Source: a virus. From it: a DNA stretch of 64,000 bases. The notes beneath the pieces were generated by a model. It did no database searches. It worked only from the letters and a program-made list of their open reading frames with translations, and was not told where the DNA came from. Position numbers and translations under genes: made by a program. Positions within the stretch are counted from its first letter, which is position 1. Each line of letters opens with the position of its first letter. The DNA is taken from the IMG/VR virus record IMGVR_UViG_3300005581_000008, positions 1 through 64,000 of that record; one strand, written 5' to 3'. This document shows, piece after piece, positions 8,492 through 18,102 of this stretch.

Positions 8492-10069
8492 CTAGAAGTT
8501 TAATGGAGCCTTCTCTGGCTTTCCATCTTCATAGAAACCGAATGGTGTTAATTCTTCTTCGATCGCTTGCATTTGCTTAGCGTACATTATATTTCGTAGA
8601 TTAACATTATTTAGGTCTTTAAAATAACTGTTAGTAGTGAGCCACCCAAACAGAACTAGAGGCATTACTAAGTCATCATGGTAACCTTCATCAGCTTCAT
8701 ATGAACCCTTCTTCTCGATAAAAGTCGAGATTTCAGAGATTGTATCCGCATCATTTATAATAAGTTTGTTTTCCTCAACGAGTGCTTTAAAGTTATGACA
8801 CCCAATTCGTTTAATCTTTTTATCGGTATTAACACCCAATTGTGTTTTACCACCACCAAAACCACCTGAGACAGTCTGCCCCATAGCGTGTCTTGTAACC
8901 ATCAATATATTTTCGTATTCCATCTCAGAATATAGGATGTGAGCAACCTGTTCCGAGATGTTAATTTCCAATAATACCCATGCTTGGTTGTAGTCTGATC
9001 CAACTTTATAAATGACATTTGGATAGAGCAACGGACTAATTTCATTATTACGATACTTTGCAACGATTCTGTAAGGAACCTCTGTAATATCAATAACTTG
9101 GAATGCTGAATAATCCCCACCAACACCTTTTGCTATATCGCAAACCATACAATAACTATGACCAGCCTGTGGGTTTACATATACATCTAACCCATCTTTC
9201 TGATAGACGATAGTATCTGGACTCATTCTAGAAATAGCATCTGCTCTAACTAGAGTAAGAGAAGAACCTAAGAAGTTACAAAGAACCTCTTGAGTAAATT
9301 TAAGTTCACCAAGCTGTGCTTTTTGTTCTGCAGCCCATGCTTCATCACGACCTGGAATTTCCCAGTATGGTATGAATAGATTAACGAATCCATTTCTACC
9401 CTTTTCAGCATCTGTCCAAAACTTCCAGAAATGATTATATCCTAAAGGAGTTGAAGACAATAGAATCTTAGTAGTCTGACCAGCTGAAATCGTAGGATAG
9501 ACTGAAGTAAAGAATTCTTCTGCCACATTGTTTGGAATAATCGCTGCCTCGTCAACATACAACATGTTTACTGATTTACCACGAATACCAGACTTACCTG
9601 TTGCAGCAGTGAATACTTTTGATCCATTCTCTAATTCAATATCACCTTTGTTCCAAGTAGTAACACCTTGCTGCATCCACTTTGGCAGCAACTCATACAT
9701 TGTTTGATAACGATCTAAAACCTCACGAGCAGCAGTTGCTTTGTTCGCAAGGATAGCCACAGTTTTGTTGGCTTGGAAAATCGTATACCAAAGAATGTAG
9801 GCTGCAGAGGTAGTTGTCTTACCTTGCTGACGACCTTCCATAAGAATCACACGACGATTAGTATGGATTACATTTACTTTGTTTTTCTGGCAATCATACA
9901 GTTTAAACAACTGTAAGCCATGATCCAGTGTAACAATATAGCAGTAGGTCTCGATAAAATATATCGGATCTGCTGCACACTTCATGTACTCTTTTACATC
10001 TTCAGGTGTAAAATCAACGGTAACTCCAGCTGCTTTTAAATTGGAGTTTGAATTATAAATTTGTGCCAT
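8492..10069 (-). CDS. 17: Terminase large subunit gp17
   Basis: 525 residues (T4: 610). It is the ATP-driven DNA packaging motor and headful nuclease. Residues 79-86 give the Walker A motif GRQQGKTT, residues 169-174 the Walker B MLYVDE, and 203-209 the coupling motif LLSSTPL. The C-terminal RNase-H-like nuclease has Asp311 in MVCDIAKG, Asp319 in GGDYSAF, and a later acidic cluster in GYHDDLVMPL. It overlaps the stop of gp15 by one base. The small terminase gp16, which lies between gp15 and gp17 in T4, is absent here. Confidence 0.96.
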   Translation of the reverse strand: MAQIYNSNSNLKAAGVTVDFTPEDVKEYMKCAADPIYFIETYCYIVTLDHGLQLFKLYDCQKNKVNVIHTNRRVILMEGRQQGKTTTSAAYILWYTIFQANKTVAILANKATAAREVLDRYQTMYELLPKWMQQGVTTWNKGDIELENGSKVFTAATGKSGIRGKSVNMLYVDEAAIIPNNVAEEFFTSVYPTISAGQTTKILLSSTPLGYNHFWKFWTDAEKGRNGFVNLFIPYWEIPGRDEAWAAEQKAQLGELKFTQEVLCNFLGSSLTLVRADAISRMSPDTIVYQKDGLDVYVNPQAGHSYCMVCDIAKGVGGDYSAFQVIDITEVPYRIVAKYRNNEISPLLYPNVIYKVGSDYNQAWVLLEINISEQVAHILYSEMEYENILMVTRHAMGQTVSGGFGGGKTQLGVNTDKKIKRIGCHNFKALVEENKLIINDADTISEISTFIEKKGSYEADEGYHDDLVMPLVLFGWLTTNSYFKDLNNVNLRNIMYAKQMQAIEEELTPFGFYEDGKPEKAPLNF

Positions 10070-10815
10070 TAGAAGTTAAATGTCCAACTCTCATTATCAA
10101 CTGTTGCAGTAGTTACATCACCTTCTGCCGTATAAATTCTATTTGGGTCACTAAAGTTTTCGTTCTGACCAACATTAGCATTAACAGTATCGATAATACT
10201 TTGACCAGAAATTGGTCCAAATAAATTCATTTTCATTTGAAAGCTAAGAGTATGAGTAACAAACCTACGAGTTTGGAAATCTCCATCATAATCATCTTGA
10301 ACCGATACACTATTTAACACGATAGGAACATCAAGTTTAACATTCATATCTGGAACTGCATTAAGAGTCAATGTATACTCAGGTGTAAAAGTAGGAAGAA
10401 TTTGTTCTATAATTTGTAGACCATCTTCTTGAGTTTTTGTTAGAATGTATAATGATAAATCAATATTGTATGGAACAGGAGTATACATAGTAGATACTGA
10501 ACCAGTACCATCACCACATTTTATCTGTTGCATGCGATTTACTTTACGAGATGGATCATAGTTATAACCAATAATTTCAAAAGACATTCTTGGTAGAGTT
10601 GTATAAACATGATTTTCCAAAGTTGGATCTTGTTCCAAACGAACAATCCACTTTTCCTTTGGTGCATAAGCCAGTGGAATCTGTAATCTTTGAATTACCG
10701 TACCAGTTACAGAATCACCTTCACGACGATCGATATAGATGTCACTGAATAGCGAACCAAATCCTACAATGCACTTGCGGATTATTCCGTGGTAGTATAC
10801 ATTACTGTTTAACAT
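10069..10815 (-). CDS. 15: Tail sheath stabiliser / tail completion protein gp15
   Basis: 248 residues (T4: 272). It caps the finished tail and connects it to the neck. The start YYHGIIRKCIVGFGSLFSDIYIDR and IQRLQIPLAYAPKEKWIVRL are typical gp15 segments, as is PRMSFEIIGYNYDPSRKVN. It overlaps gp14 by one base on one side and gp17 by one base on the other, giving tight translational coupling of neck and packaging genes. Confidence 0.94.
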   Translation of the reverse strand: MLNSNVYYHGIIRKCIVGFGSLFSDIYIDRREGDSVTGTVIQRLQIPLAYAPKEKWIVRLEQDPTLENHVYTTLPRMSFEIIGYNYDPSRKVNRMQQIKCGDGTGSVSTMYTPVPYNIDLSLYILTKTQEDGLQIIEQILPTFTPEYTLTLNAVPDMNVKLDVPIVLNSVSVQDDYDGDFQTRRFVTHTLSFQMKMNLFGPISGQSIIDTVNANVGQNENFSDPNRIYTAEGDVTTATVDNESWTFNF

Positions 10816-11744
10816 TATGGGTTATTGTCTCTGTCAATTTCACCGAATGGATTTGATACGCTAAACAATACATCCTGTGCTTGTGTTTTAAACTTATTAT
10901 TATCACCGAAGGATTCTGGCTTATCAATATTAATATCAATAGAAGCAGTTGCTACCGCACCAGATCCGCCACCGCCAGTTATAGAAACTACTGGAGCAGT
11001 TTGGTATCCACTACCTGGATTTGTTACATCAATGCGAATAATTTTATTTGCAGTAGTACCTGTTCCACGAACAGCAGTTGCCGTAGCACCAGAACCAGTT
11101 GCGCTTGTGAAGGATACTGTTGGAACTGAAGTGTATCCTGATCCTTGAGTAGTCATTGTAATCTTAGTAACTTCACCTGTAGGAGATCTAGTTGTATTAG
11201 TGGTAAATGTCTTGAGAGTTTCAAAGGCATCAATCGGTGCAATGCCAGTATCTATTCTTTCAGAAGCATACTGGAACAATTCAACTTGTAGTTTGTAAAC
11301 ATATAGTTTACCAAGCTGATAAAATGGATCTTGATGGGCAACAAATTTAATTTCAAACAAACCTTTAGTTAATGGAAAGTAAATTAAATCACCTTCGCAT
11401 GGTCTATTTGGTAGAATGGTTTGACCATAGCGACCAACCATCTGTTCCCAGCGACGACGAGCAACTACCAATGTAGCTGACTGTTCCATCATAAGACCAA
11501 ACTTCTGAATGAACGCACCTTGTCCACCAAGAGAATCTACATTCTCAAAATACATTTCAATTGGAAATGAAGAGGTAAATTTTGATAGACGATCTTCACC
11601 AAGAATCTCGTCTTTAGAAACTAATGTTCTTGGAATGTACATGAACTCATTACCGTAAATCTTAAGAGATTCGATAATGAGATCTTCAACTAGGTACTGC
11701 TCATTTCTAGTACCATGAGAAAAATAAACATTAGTTGTTGACAT
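10815..11744 (-). CDS. 14: Neck protein gp14 with inserted GSGY repeats
   Basis: 309 residues (T4: 256). gp14 joins gp13 in the neck between head and tail. Residues 1-175 are recognisable: NEQYLVEDLIIESLKIYGNEFMYIPR, GQGAFIQKFGLMM, and PTLTKGLFEIKFVAHQDPFYQLGKLYVY-type core near 125-150. Residues about 192-270 are two GSGY repeats (GSGYTSVPTVSFTSATGSGA and GSGYQTAPVVSITGGGGSGA). The gp14 end (DVLFSVSNPFGEID) resumes afterwards, showing a true insertion. Confidence 0.94.
   Translation of the reverse strand: MSTTNVYFSHGTRNEQYLVEDLIIESLKIYGNEFMYIPRTLVSKDEILGEDRLSKFTSSFPIEMYFENVDSLGGQGAFIQKFGLMMEQSATLVVARRRWEQMVGRYGQTILPNRPCEGDLIYFPLTKGLFEIKFVAHQDPFYQLGKLYVYKLQVELFQYASERIDTGIAPIDAFETLKTFTTNTTRSPTGEVTKITMTTQGSGYTSVPTVSFTSATGSGATATAVRGTGTTANKIIRIDVTNPGSGYQTAPVVSITGGGGSGAVATASIDINIDKPESFGDNNKFKTQAQDVLFSVSNPFGEIDRDNNP
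10935..11171 (-). repeat. GSGY-type repeat module inserted in gp14
   Basis: Two units with the same signature as in gp18, at gp14 residues about 192-225 and 233-270, immediately before the conserved C-terminus of the protein. Confidence 0.85.
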
Positions 11745-11745
11745 G

Positions 11746-12702
11746 TTATCCTAAAAAGAAATCAAGAGGTGCTGATTTATTTTGTAATTCGTCTTCTAGG
11801 TCTTTAATTTCTGTAGTGGCTTCGTCATATAGTTTATCACCATCCAGAGTTACACCACCTGGAAGTTGAATGCCAGAGAATTTTTTAATGTTGGTTGCCC
11901 ACTGTTTTTTAAACAATGCAATAACATAGTGTTTTAACCACTGTTCGTTGTAAACTTTACTCCATGTGGTCGGATCCATTGCACGATAAGACTGAACAAT
12001 AATATAATCACCAAGAATAAAATCTGTTGCCCAATTAGCGTCTAGGTATAAACGACCATTTAAACGATTGAACCTAAATCTTTGATGACCATTTAACTCT
12101 AAATCTAATAGAGCCAAATGCGACATAACTGTTTTGTAGTAGATTAAAGAAGTAGATGTTAAATCATACAAGTCATTTAATCTTAATTGATACTGCAAGT
12201 CGAAAATGTTCTTTGATGAAGATGCTTGTCCAGCAGATATAATTTGAGTGACACCCCAAACATAGTCTGGAATTTCAATATAACGATTATCGTATTCACG
12301 GATTATAATAGAAGACAGAGTTGCATTATGCCCTGCTGAACCATTAATCGTTTCGCCAGCAGTAAAAGTTCCAACAATATTTTTAACTAGTAATAGTGTT
12401 CCAGAAGAAGTTCTGCTGGATTCTTGGCAAACTTCAGCAGTAGCACCAGAAGTTGCTCCAGTAATTTTTTCAGCAAGATTAAATGTACCTGCAACTGATG
12501 CAGATAATGTAATTTCAGAAGCACGAATTTGTTGCTTAAGATAAATCTGCTCAATACCTTCGTAGTGATATATTTTCCAATAATCTAATGCTTCATCAAG
12601 ACGATCTTCTAATTGATCATCGTCCACATTTATTTCAAGCACGGGAGCACCCAGTGCTCTTAGCGCATATTGTTTTAACCCATCTCTTGTAGAAACAGCC
12701 AT
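11746..12702 (-). CDS. 13: Neck protein gp13 with a small inserted module
   Basis: 318 residues (T4: 309). The start STRDGLKQYALRALGAPVLEINVDDDQLEDRLDEALDYW and later IEIPDYVWGVTQI and LYLDANWATDFILGDYI identify gp13. Residues about 64-132 form an insertion with two related halves, GTFNLAEKITGATSGATA and GTFTAGETINGSAGHNATL. The C-terminus GGVTLDGDKLYDEATTEIKDLEDEL is typical. It precedes gp14 with a 1-base gap. Confidence 0.93.
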   Translation of the reverse strand: MAVSTRDGLKQYALRALGAPVLEINVDDDQLEDRLDEALDYWKIYHYEGIEQIYLKQQIRASEITLSASVAGTFNLAEKITGATSGATAEVCQESSRTSSGTLLLVKNIVGTFTAGETINGSAGHNATLSSIIIREYDNRYIEIPDYVWGVTQIISAGQASSSKNIFDLQYQLRLNDLYDLTSTSLIYYKTVMSHLALLDLELNGHQRFRFNRLNGRLYLDANWATDFILGDYIIVQSYRAMDPTTWSKVYNEQWLKHYVIALFKKQWATNIKKFSGIQLPGGVTLDGDKLYDEATTEIKDLEDELQNKSAPLDFFLG

Positions 12703-12703
12703 T

Positions 12704-15211
12704 TTAGTTTCCTAACTTTGCTTTTAGTTCTTCGATTTGTTTTTGCTGTTCTTTAATAGCTTCAACTAATAATGGAATCATTCTTTCATAATGAATAGTT
12801 AAGTATGTTGCATCGATTGGAGCAGGAACAACGATCTCTGGTAGAACTGCCTGAACTTGTTGAGCAGACAAACCTACTTCTTGTTTAGAAGAATCGTATC
12901 CTAATGATGCAGCAGTTTCATTTGCATAATAGTGGAAACCATCAAGAGAAAGAACTTTCTCCAAAGCATTTTCGATATTGCCAGTACGAGTCTTAAGACG
13001 ATCATCAGAATAGTAACCAGTAATAGTTCCAGTTGCACGGATCTCACCAGCAGTACCAGAAGCAGCAGTTCCAACTCCAATTGAACCTAACTGTATACTA
13101 GTATTAGTTGGAATAATTTCTGGGATAGTCCAAGTAACTGCAACAGAACCATCAACAGATTTACCAGTACCACCAAGAGTGATAGTTCTAGCAGTACCCC
13201 ATGATGCAGTAGTAATTGCTGCAGAACCATCAAATGCAGTTCCGTTAATATTTCGTGCAGTAGTTAGAGTGGCTGCAGAACCAGTAATACGAAGAGCATC
13301 AATAACACCTACTGTCCCAGAAGCAACACCAGTAGTAATTGTAGTGTCTGGAATAAAGGTAAAGAATCCAGTGCTGTCATCAAAGCCAAAGAAACCATTT
13401 TTAGCAGATCCGCTAAACCAACGGAAAGCCACACCACGATCTTGATTATCATCGACTGTTGGAACAGTGTCGCCACCTAATTGTAAAATAGTATTATCTA
13501 AATTAACAGTGCTAGAATTAACTGTGGTAGTTGTACCATTAATAGTTAAGTTACCAGTGATAACTGTATTGGCATTATTTAATGTTAATGTACCAGTCGA
13601 TGCACCGATAGAAACTGTGGTAGCTGCTCCACCAATATTAAGAGTAGTGGCTACTGTATTGTATAAGTTCTGAGTAGTATTTGAACCAACAACAGTACCT
13701 GGACGAAGTGTTAATGTAGCACTAGTAGCATTACCAATATTAAGAGAGGTAGCTGCACCAAAAGCATTAACAGTAGTGGCTGTTGTATTGAAAATATCCA
13801 TCGATGCACTACCAGCAACAACGCTAGTAGTCAATGTCGGACTAGTACCAAACACTATAACACCTGTACCAGTTTCGTCAGTAATGGCTGTCGCCAACTG
13901 AGCAGAAGTAGCAGTTAATGTATTATTTGTTAAATCGATAGACTTATTAGTAAGAGTATCAGTAGTTGCTTTACCAACTAGCGTATCGCTAGCATTAGGT
14001 AAAAGTATTGTTCTGTCTGCAGTAGGATCTACTGTGGATAATGTTGTTTCAAAACCATCAGCAGTAGCACCTTCAAACACAAAGGCATTTTGAATTTCAA
14101 CAGTAGTTGAATTTACAGTAGTAGTAGTACCATTTACAGTTAAATTACCAGTAACAGTTAAATTATTGCGAACTGTAGATGTACCAGTAGTAGCACCAAT
14201 TGTTAATGCAGTTGCTGCACCAAAGGCATTAACAGTAGTGGCAGTTACATTGAACACATTCTGAGTAGTTTGTGTTCCAACTAGCGTACCAGTGTAATCT
14301 TTAAGATTAGTTCTATTCCATTGACCAACTTGAGTTGATGCAGTTCCTGCACCATCCTCAGCATAAAAATCTAAGTCACCATTTGATGCACTTGCAGATG
14401 TTTCTGCAATAATAAAAGTAAATCCATCAACTGATTTTACACCGCCCAGAGATGCCCATGCTGCTGCAGCATATCCTTCAAAAGAAGAAAGAGTACTATT
14501 ATAGCGGATCATACCAGTGGCAGGAGTTACTGGTCTTTGACCAGTACTACCAACTGGGATTTTCCAGTTGCTTGAACCCGTGGCAGTAAGAATATCTAAT
14601 CCAGCTAAAGAAGCACTAGTGCTACCCAAAGAAATTGCAGTAGAACCAACAGTAATTTGTCCAGCTGCCCAAGATGGAGCAGAAGAAGCACCAGTAGAAA
14701 TAAGGAAAGTTCCTGAAGCACCTGGAGCAATAAAGGAAGTTGTTCCAGTATCTGCTTGGTAAGGTAGGTAACCAGCTGATCCGCCAGCAATGTTAGTGGC
14801 AGTAACGGCAGTGCTAGAAGTACCTGCAGTAATTGAAGCTGGAGAAACCCAAGCAGGCACACCAGATCCAGAAGAAACTAACAGCTGACCAGAAGAACCA
14901 ACACCAGTAAATCCAATACTACTATTTGTAGAATAAGCAACTGCACCAGAAGCTGCTGACAGAGAAGCACCAGTACCACCGTATCCTAAACCGATTGGCT
15001 GACCATTCCAAACACAGTTTGTGGACATGGTTTTATTGGTTAGTGTTTGTGCAAAAGTATTATTAATTAAAATTGACCCACCACCTGGAGTTGTACCATC
15101 ATGAAGTCTAAATGTTTTTACTTCAGTGTCATAGGTAATCTCACCAATAGCACCTGTGAATGCATTGTTCTGGGTAGTAGTTCCTCTTCTAAATTGTACT
15201 TGCGTTGCCAT
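12704..15211 (-). CDS. Tail fibre protein with S74 intramolecular chaperone domain
   Basis: 835 residues. The N-terminus (MATQVQFRRGTTTQNNAFTG, EITYDTEVKTFRLHDGTTPGG) is a common phage fibre start. The middle is a low-complexity Ser/Thr/Gly/Ala/Val region with repeated LTNKT and TTTVNS motifs, probably a trimeric beta-fibre. The last 101 residues are a peptidase S74 chaperone: YYSDDRLKTRTGNIENALEKV (Ser735, Asp736), EVGLSAQQVQAVLPEIV, then a C-terminal coiled coil. S74 domains trimerise the fibre and cut themselves off at the Ser. Which role in the particle it has (long fibre or whisker) cannot be told. CATAAATA is 21 bases upstream. Confidence 0.88.
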   Translation of the reverse strand: MATQVQFRRGTTTQNNAFTGAIGEITYDTEVKTFRLHDGTTPGGGSILINNTFAQTLTNKTMSTNCVWNGQPIGLGYGGTGASLSAASGAVAYSTNSSIGFTGVGSSGQLLVSSGSGVPAWVSPASITAGTSSTAVTATNIAGGSAGYLPYQADTGTTSFIAPGASGTFLISTGASSAPSWAAGQITVGSTAISLGSTSASLAGLDILTATGSSNWKIPVGSTGQRPVTPATGMIRYNSTLSSFEGYAAAAWASLGGVKSVDGFTFIIAETSASASNGDLDFYAEDGAGTASTQVGQWNRTNLKDYTGTLVGTQTTQNVFNVTATTVNAFGAATALTIGATTGTSTVRNNLTVTGNLTVNGTTTTVNSTTVEIQNAFVFEGATADGFETTLSTVDPTADRTILLPNASDTLVGKATTDTLTNKSIDLTNNTLTATSAQLATAITDETGTGVIVFGTSPTLTTSVVAGSASMDIFNTTATTVNAFGAATSLNIGNATSATLTLRPGTVVGSNTTQNLYNTVATTLNIGGAATTVSIGASTGTLTLNNANTVITGNLTINGTTTTVNSSTVNLDNTILQLGGDTVPTVDDNQDRGVAFRWFSGSAKNGFFGFDDSTGFFTFIPDTTITTGVASGTVGVIDALRITGSAATLTTARNINGTAFDGSAAITTASWGTARTITLGGTGKSVDGSVAVTWTIPEIIPTNTSIQLGSIGVGTAASGTAGEIRATGTITGYYSDDRLKTRTGNIENALEKVLSLDGFHYYANETAASLGYDSSKQEVGLSAQQVQAVLPEIVVPAPIDATYLTIHYERMIPLLVEAIKEQQKQIEELKAKLGN

Positions 15212-15231
15212 TTATTATTCCTCTTTCGATA

Positions 15232-15239
15232 TATTTATG
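15232..15239 (-). promoter_or_regulatory. Late promoter-like CATAAATA before the 835-residue fibre
   Basis: Minus strand GCATAAATATATC, one mismatch to TATAAATA, overlapping the end of the upstream gene, followed by GAGGAATAATAA and the start at 15211. Confidence 0.55.
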
Positions 15240-18093
15240 CTTGGGCTTCTGACCAGAATAAGTTGATGTTTGTGGTGCACGAAGAAGCAGATAAGTTTTT
15301 AATAACAACTGCCAAGACATCTGGACCATCTGGATAATTACTATATCCACCAATAGCAGAATTAGTTAATTCTTTTAACTGACCCAAGTCGATTTCAGCA
15401 AAACCATTAACCTGCGCAAGCGTCGCAAACACTTGTTCACCTGGAGTTGCAGTAGTAGTAACGCTTGTTGAAATTTGCGCAAATGATGGTTGGGATCCTA
15501 ATGCGCTAGTATTAACAGAATTCCATGTTAATGAAGACGCATCAATATTACCTGGATTCAAAATACCGTAAACTTGAATATTTTGTGTTGATGTCATCTG
15601 TAGTTTTTGTAGCAATAACTGAGATCTATTAATTAAATCTCGTTCACCTAAAGTTCCAGATATAGAGTTTGATACAGATGGAGCTAATCTTAAGAAGAAA
15701 GCTGTTTCTGATGAGTCTGCTGGAATATTATTATTTAATGATGCATAGTTAAAAAAGTATCCACGATCAGTATCAAATCCACCATCCATAATATAAGATG
15801 AACCCCAGTGATTAATAACTGGTGATGCTGTACAACTAATAAGAATAACTGAATTAAAACCATTACCAACTACATGGGATGCAGCTGCACCACCACTAAA
15901 TGTTTTCTGAGATCCGCCAGCAAATTGTTGGAAGGAAGCACCTCTGGTGCAACCATTTAAAATATTACCTGCTTTACTACTATAATTAATACACTCATTT
16001 TCTATCATTACAGTTCCGCTAGATGGGAAACGCTGCGCATCTACTAACTCAATTGATGTTGCTGAATTACTAATAGTTGTGGCTAATCTTCCAATAACAG
16101 ATTCATTGATAGCTTGATAACGAACTGCGCTGTTACCAGATCGCATGTATGCTTCATCGTTTAAGTTATTCTGTTTCATACGGTGAACAAGAACCATATT
16201 ACCATCACCACCACGACACATAAAGTCGATAAAACCAGCACCATACCAAGAGAATGAAATACCCAACATTTGCATTTTGTTAAGGTTTAAATTGTATCCA
16301 GAAATACCAGTACCATCAACTTTATCAATATTAAATTGAGATTGAGGAATTCTTTGATCTATAACAACTGAAATTTTAACCCCAGTAGAATTTGAGACAC
16401 CTCTATACTCTGGGTTAACTGTCATTGTATTATCATCAGTAATGGAACCAACCATGTAAGTCATACCACGAATAACAATTCTATCACCAGCTTTTAATTG
16501 TTGAGTGAAACGACAATTTGTGCCAGATATTAATTGTGATCCAGCATTTACTGCCACAAAACCAGATAATTGATATGTACCTGATCTTTTAACAACTGCC
16601 ATTTCTGATCCGTCAAATTCCCAGAATAATCCATTTTGATCATCGAATGGTCCAACACGAACAGAAGCCCCATGCCAGTTTTTAACTGTGACACGAGGAA
16701 GGTTTGTAATAACTGCACTAGTAGAACCTAGTGTACCCTGTGCAGAAACTGTAAAAATATTTTCACTGGTAATACCAGCAACACCATATGTTCCGTTGTA
16801 TCCACTGGTAACAACACCAGAAATTAGAACTGACGCACCAATTTGTAAACCATGGTCAGATTCTGTTGTGACAGTAATTGTTGAGCCAACAGTAGTATTT
16901 GCAGCTGAGATTTGGTCAAGGTTAAGAACTGGATTAAATAAAACACCTGAAGTCCAAAGAACACCTTTACCAGATTGGTAACGCATATACTTTTTAGTTT
17001 GACGAGAAACAGACGCACCATGTGAGGCAACAAAAGTTCCAAGAGTCACACCACCATCAAATGGTCGATGCATAACAAACGCATCTGATCTTGTATGAAT
17101 AACCATAGTAATAGCAGCGGAAGCCACCGCACCACCGACACGAGCAGTAAATGTAAATGTAGTTGGAGATGGAACTGATTCTGCAAAAAAGTTACCAGTT
17201 AATAGTGCGTGGTTTGTCCCAACAGAACTGGCAACACCAACGACAGGAGCACCTGGAACTAAACCATGGTTGGCAGAACAAGTAACAGTAATAACTGATG
17301 GATTCGCTCCGTTTGATGTAACAGATGAAACAGGTAATTGTGAACCAGCATAAAAACCACCACGACGACCATAAGTGGAACTACCAAAAATTGATAAACC
17401 ATTTGTTCCAACAATACCTTTAGCATAGTATGTAAATGTAGTGCTAGTTGGAACAGAGTTAATTACAAAAGCACCTTCTGCTCTTGCGTAGTTTGCAGTG
17501 TTGGTTAATCCAAAAATAATAACTGGGTTATTAACAGTAAGACCATGAGAAACAGAAGTAGTTACAGTGATCATTGATGGAGAATTACCATCAGTAGTGA
17601 TAGAAGTAATAAACAAATCTAGTCCAGGCTTTTCAAAAATTCCTGGAACATTACGAATGTCAGTATAGTTCTGCCACTTTGTTGGTTGAAGACCATATTC
17701 AAAGTCAGCATCAATTAGTGATTGTGGTTGTGCGATACGCATTCTTTCAATTGCATCAACACCGAATGCATATGGACGAACAATGTTACCAACTTGTTTA
17801 GGCGCATCAGTATAAATGGCAATTTTGTCATTGGCTGACATTGCCGAAGTATCTTTACTAAATGTTACAGTAGTAGCACCATCTTGTTCGGAATAAAAAG
17901 TATTACTATCACTAGGGTCGAATGATACTGTACCACTACGAGTTGGATCACCAATCGCATAAATGTTTTCTTGAATAGATTTATTCGCAACAATCAATAG
18001 TTGAGTCGCATCACACTTTCCAGGGAACTTAATAGTTCCAGCATTTGCAATACCTGGAGTAAAAATATATTTTTCAACTAGTTGGCGAGCCAT
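15235..18093 (-). CDS. Large virion structural / tail fibre-like protein (952 aa)
   Basis: 952 residues of a kind found in T4-like aquatic phages, with no exact function known to me. It starts MARQLVEKYIFTPGIANAGTIKFPG and continues with FGVDAIERMRIAQPQSLIDADFEYGLQPTKWQNY. It contains three HG-type modules (SHGLTVNNPVIIFG near residue 180, NHGLVPGAPVVG near 275, DHGLQIGASVLISG near 415), a GD-type module (GTNCRFTQQLKAGDRIVIRG near 530) and a C-terminal beta-rich region with single Cys residues. It is probably a fibre or fibre-attachment protein. No membrane segment or signal peptide is visible. Confidence 0.8.
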   Translation of the reverse strand: MARQLVEKYIFTPGIANAGTIKFPGKCDATQLLIVANKSIQENIYAIGDPTRSGTVSFDPSDSNTFYSEQDGATTVTFSKDTSAMSANDKIAIYTDAPKQVGNIVRPYAFGVDAIERMRIAQPQSLIDADFEYGLQPTKWQNYTDIRNVPGIFEKPGLDLFITSITTDGNSPSMITVTTSVSHGLTVNNPVIIFGLTNTANYARAEGAFVINSVPTSTTFTYYAKGIVGTNGLSIFGSSTYGRRGGFYAGSQLPVSSVTSNGANPSVITVTCSANHGLVPGAPVVGVASSVGTNHALLTGNFFAESVPSPTTFTFTARVGGAVASAAITMVIHTRSDAFVMHRPFDGGVTLGTFVASHGASVSRQTKKYMRYQSGKGVLWTSGVLFNPVLNLDQISAANTTVGSTITVTTESDHGLQIGASVLISGVVTSGYNGTYGVAGITSENIFTVSAQGTLGSTSAVITNLPRVTVKNWHGASVRVGPFDDQNGLFWEFDGSEMAVVKRSGTYQLSGFVAVNAGSQLISGTNCRFTQQLKAGDRIVIRGMTYMVGSITDDNTMTVNPEYRGVSNSTGVKISVVIDQRIPQSQFNIDKVDGTGISGYNLNLNKMQMLGISFSWYGAGFIDFMCRGGDGNMVLVHRMKQNNLNDEAYMRSGNSAVRYQAINESVIGRLATTISNSATSIELVDAQRFPSSGTVMIENECINYSSKAGNILNGCTRGASFQQFAGGSQKTFSGGAAASHVVGNGFNSVILISCTASPVINHWGSSYIMDGGFDTDRGYFFNYASLNNNIPADSSETAFFLRLAPSVSNSISGTLGERDLINRSQLLLQKLQMTSTQNIQVYGILNPGNIDASSLTWNSVNTSALGSQPSFAQISTSVTTTATPGEQVFATLAQVNGFAEIDLGQLKELTNSAIGGYSNYPDGPDVLAVVIKNLSASSCTTNINLFWSEAQA

Positions 18094-18102
18094 GTTTTTC
18101 CT

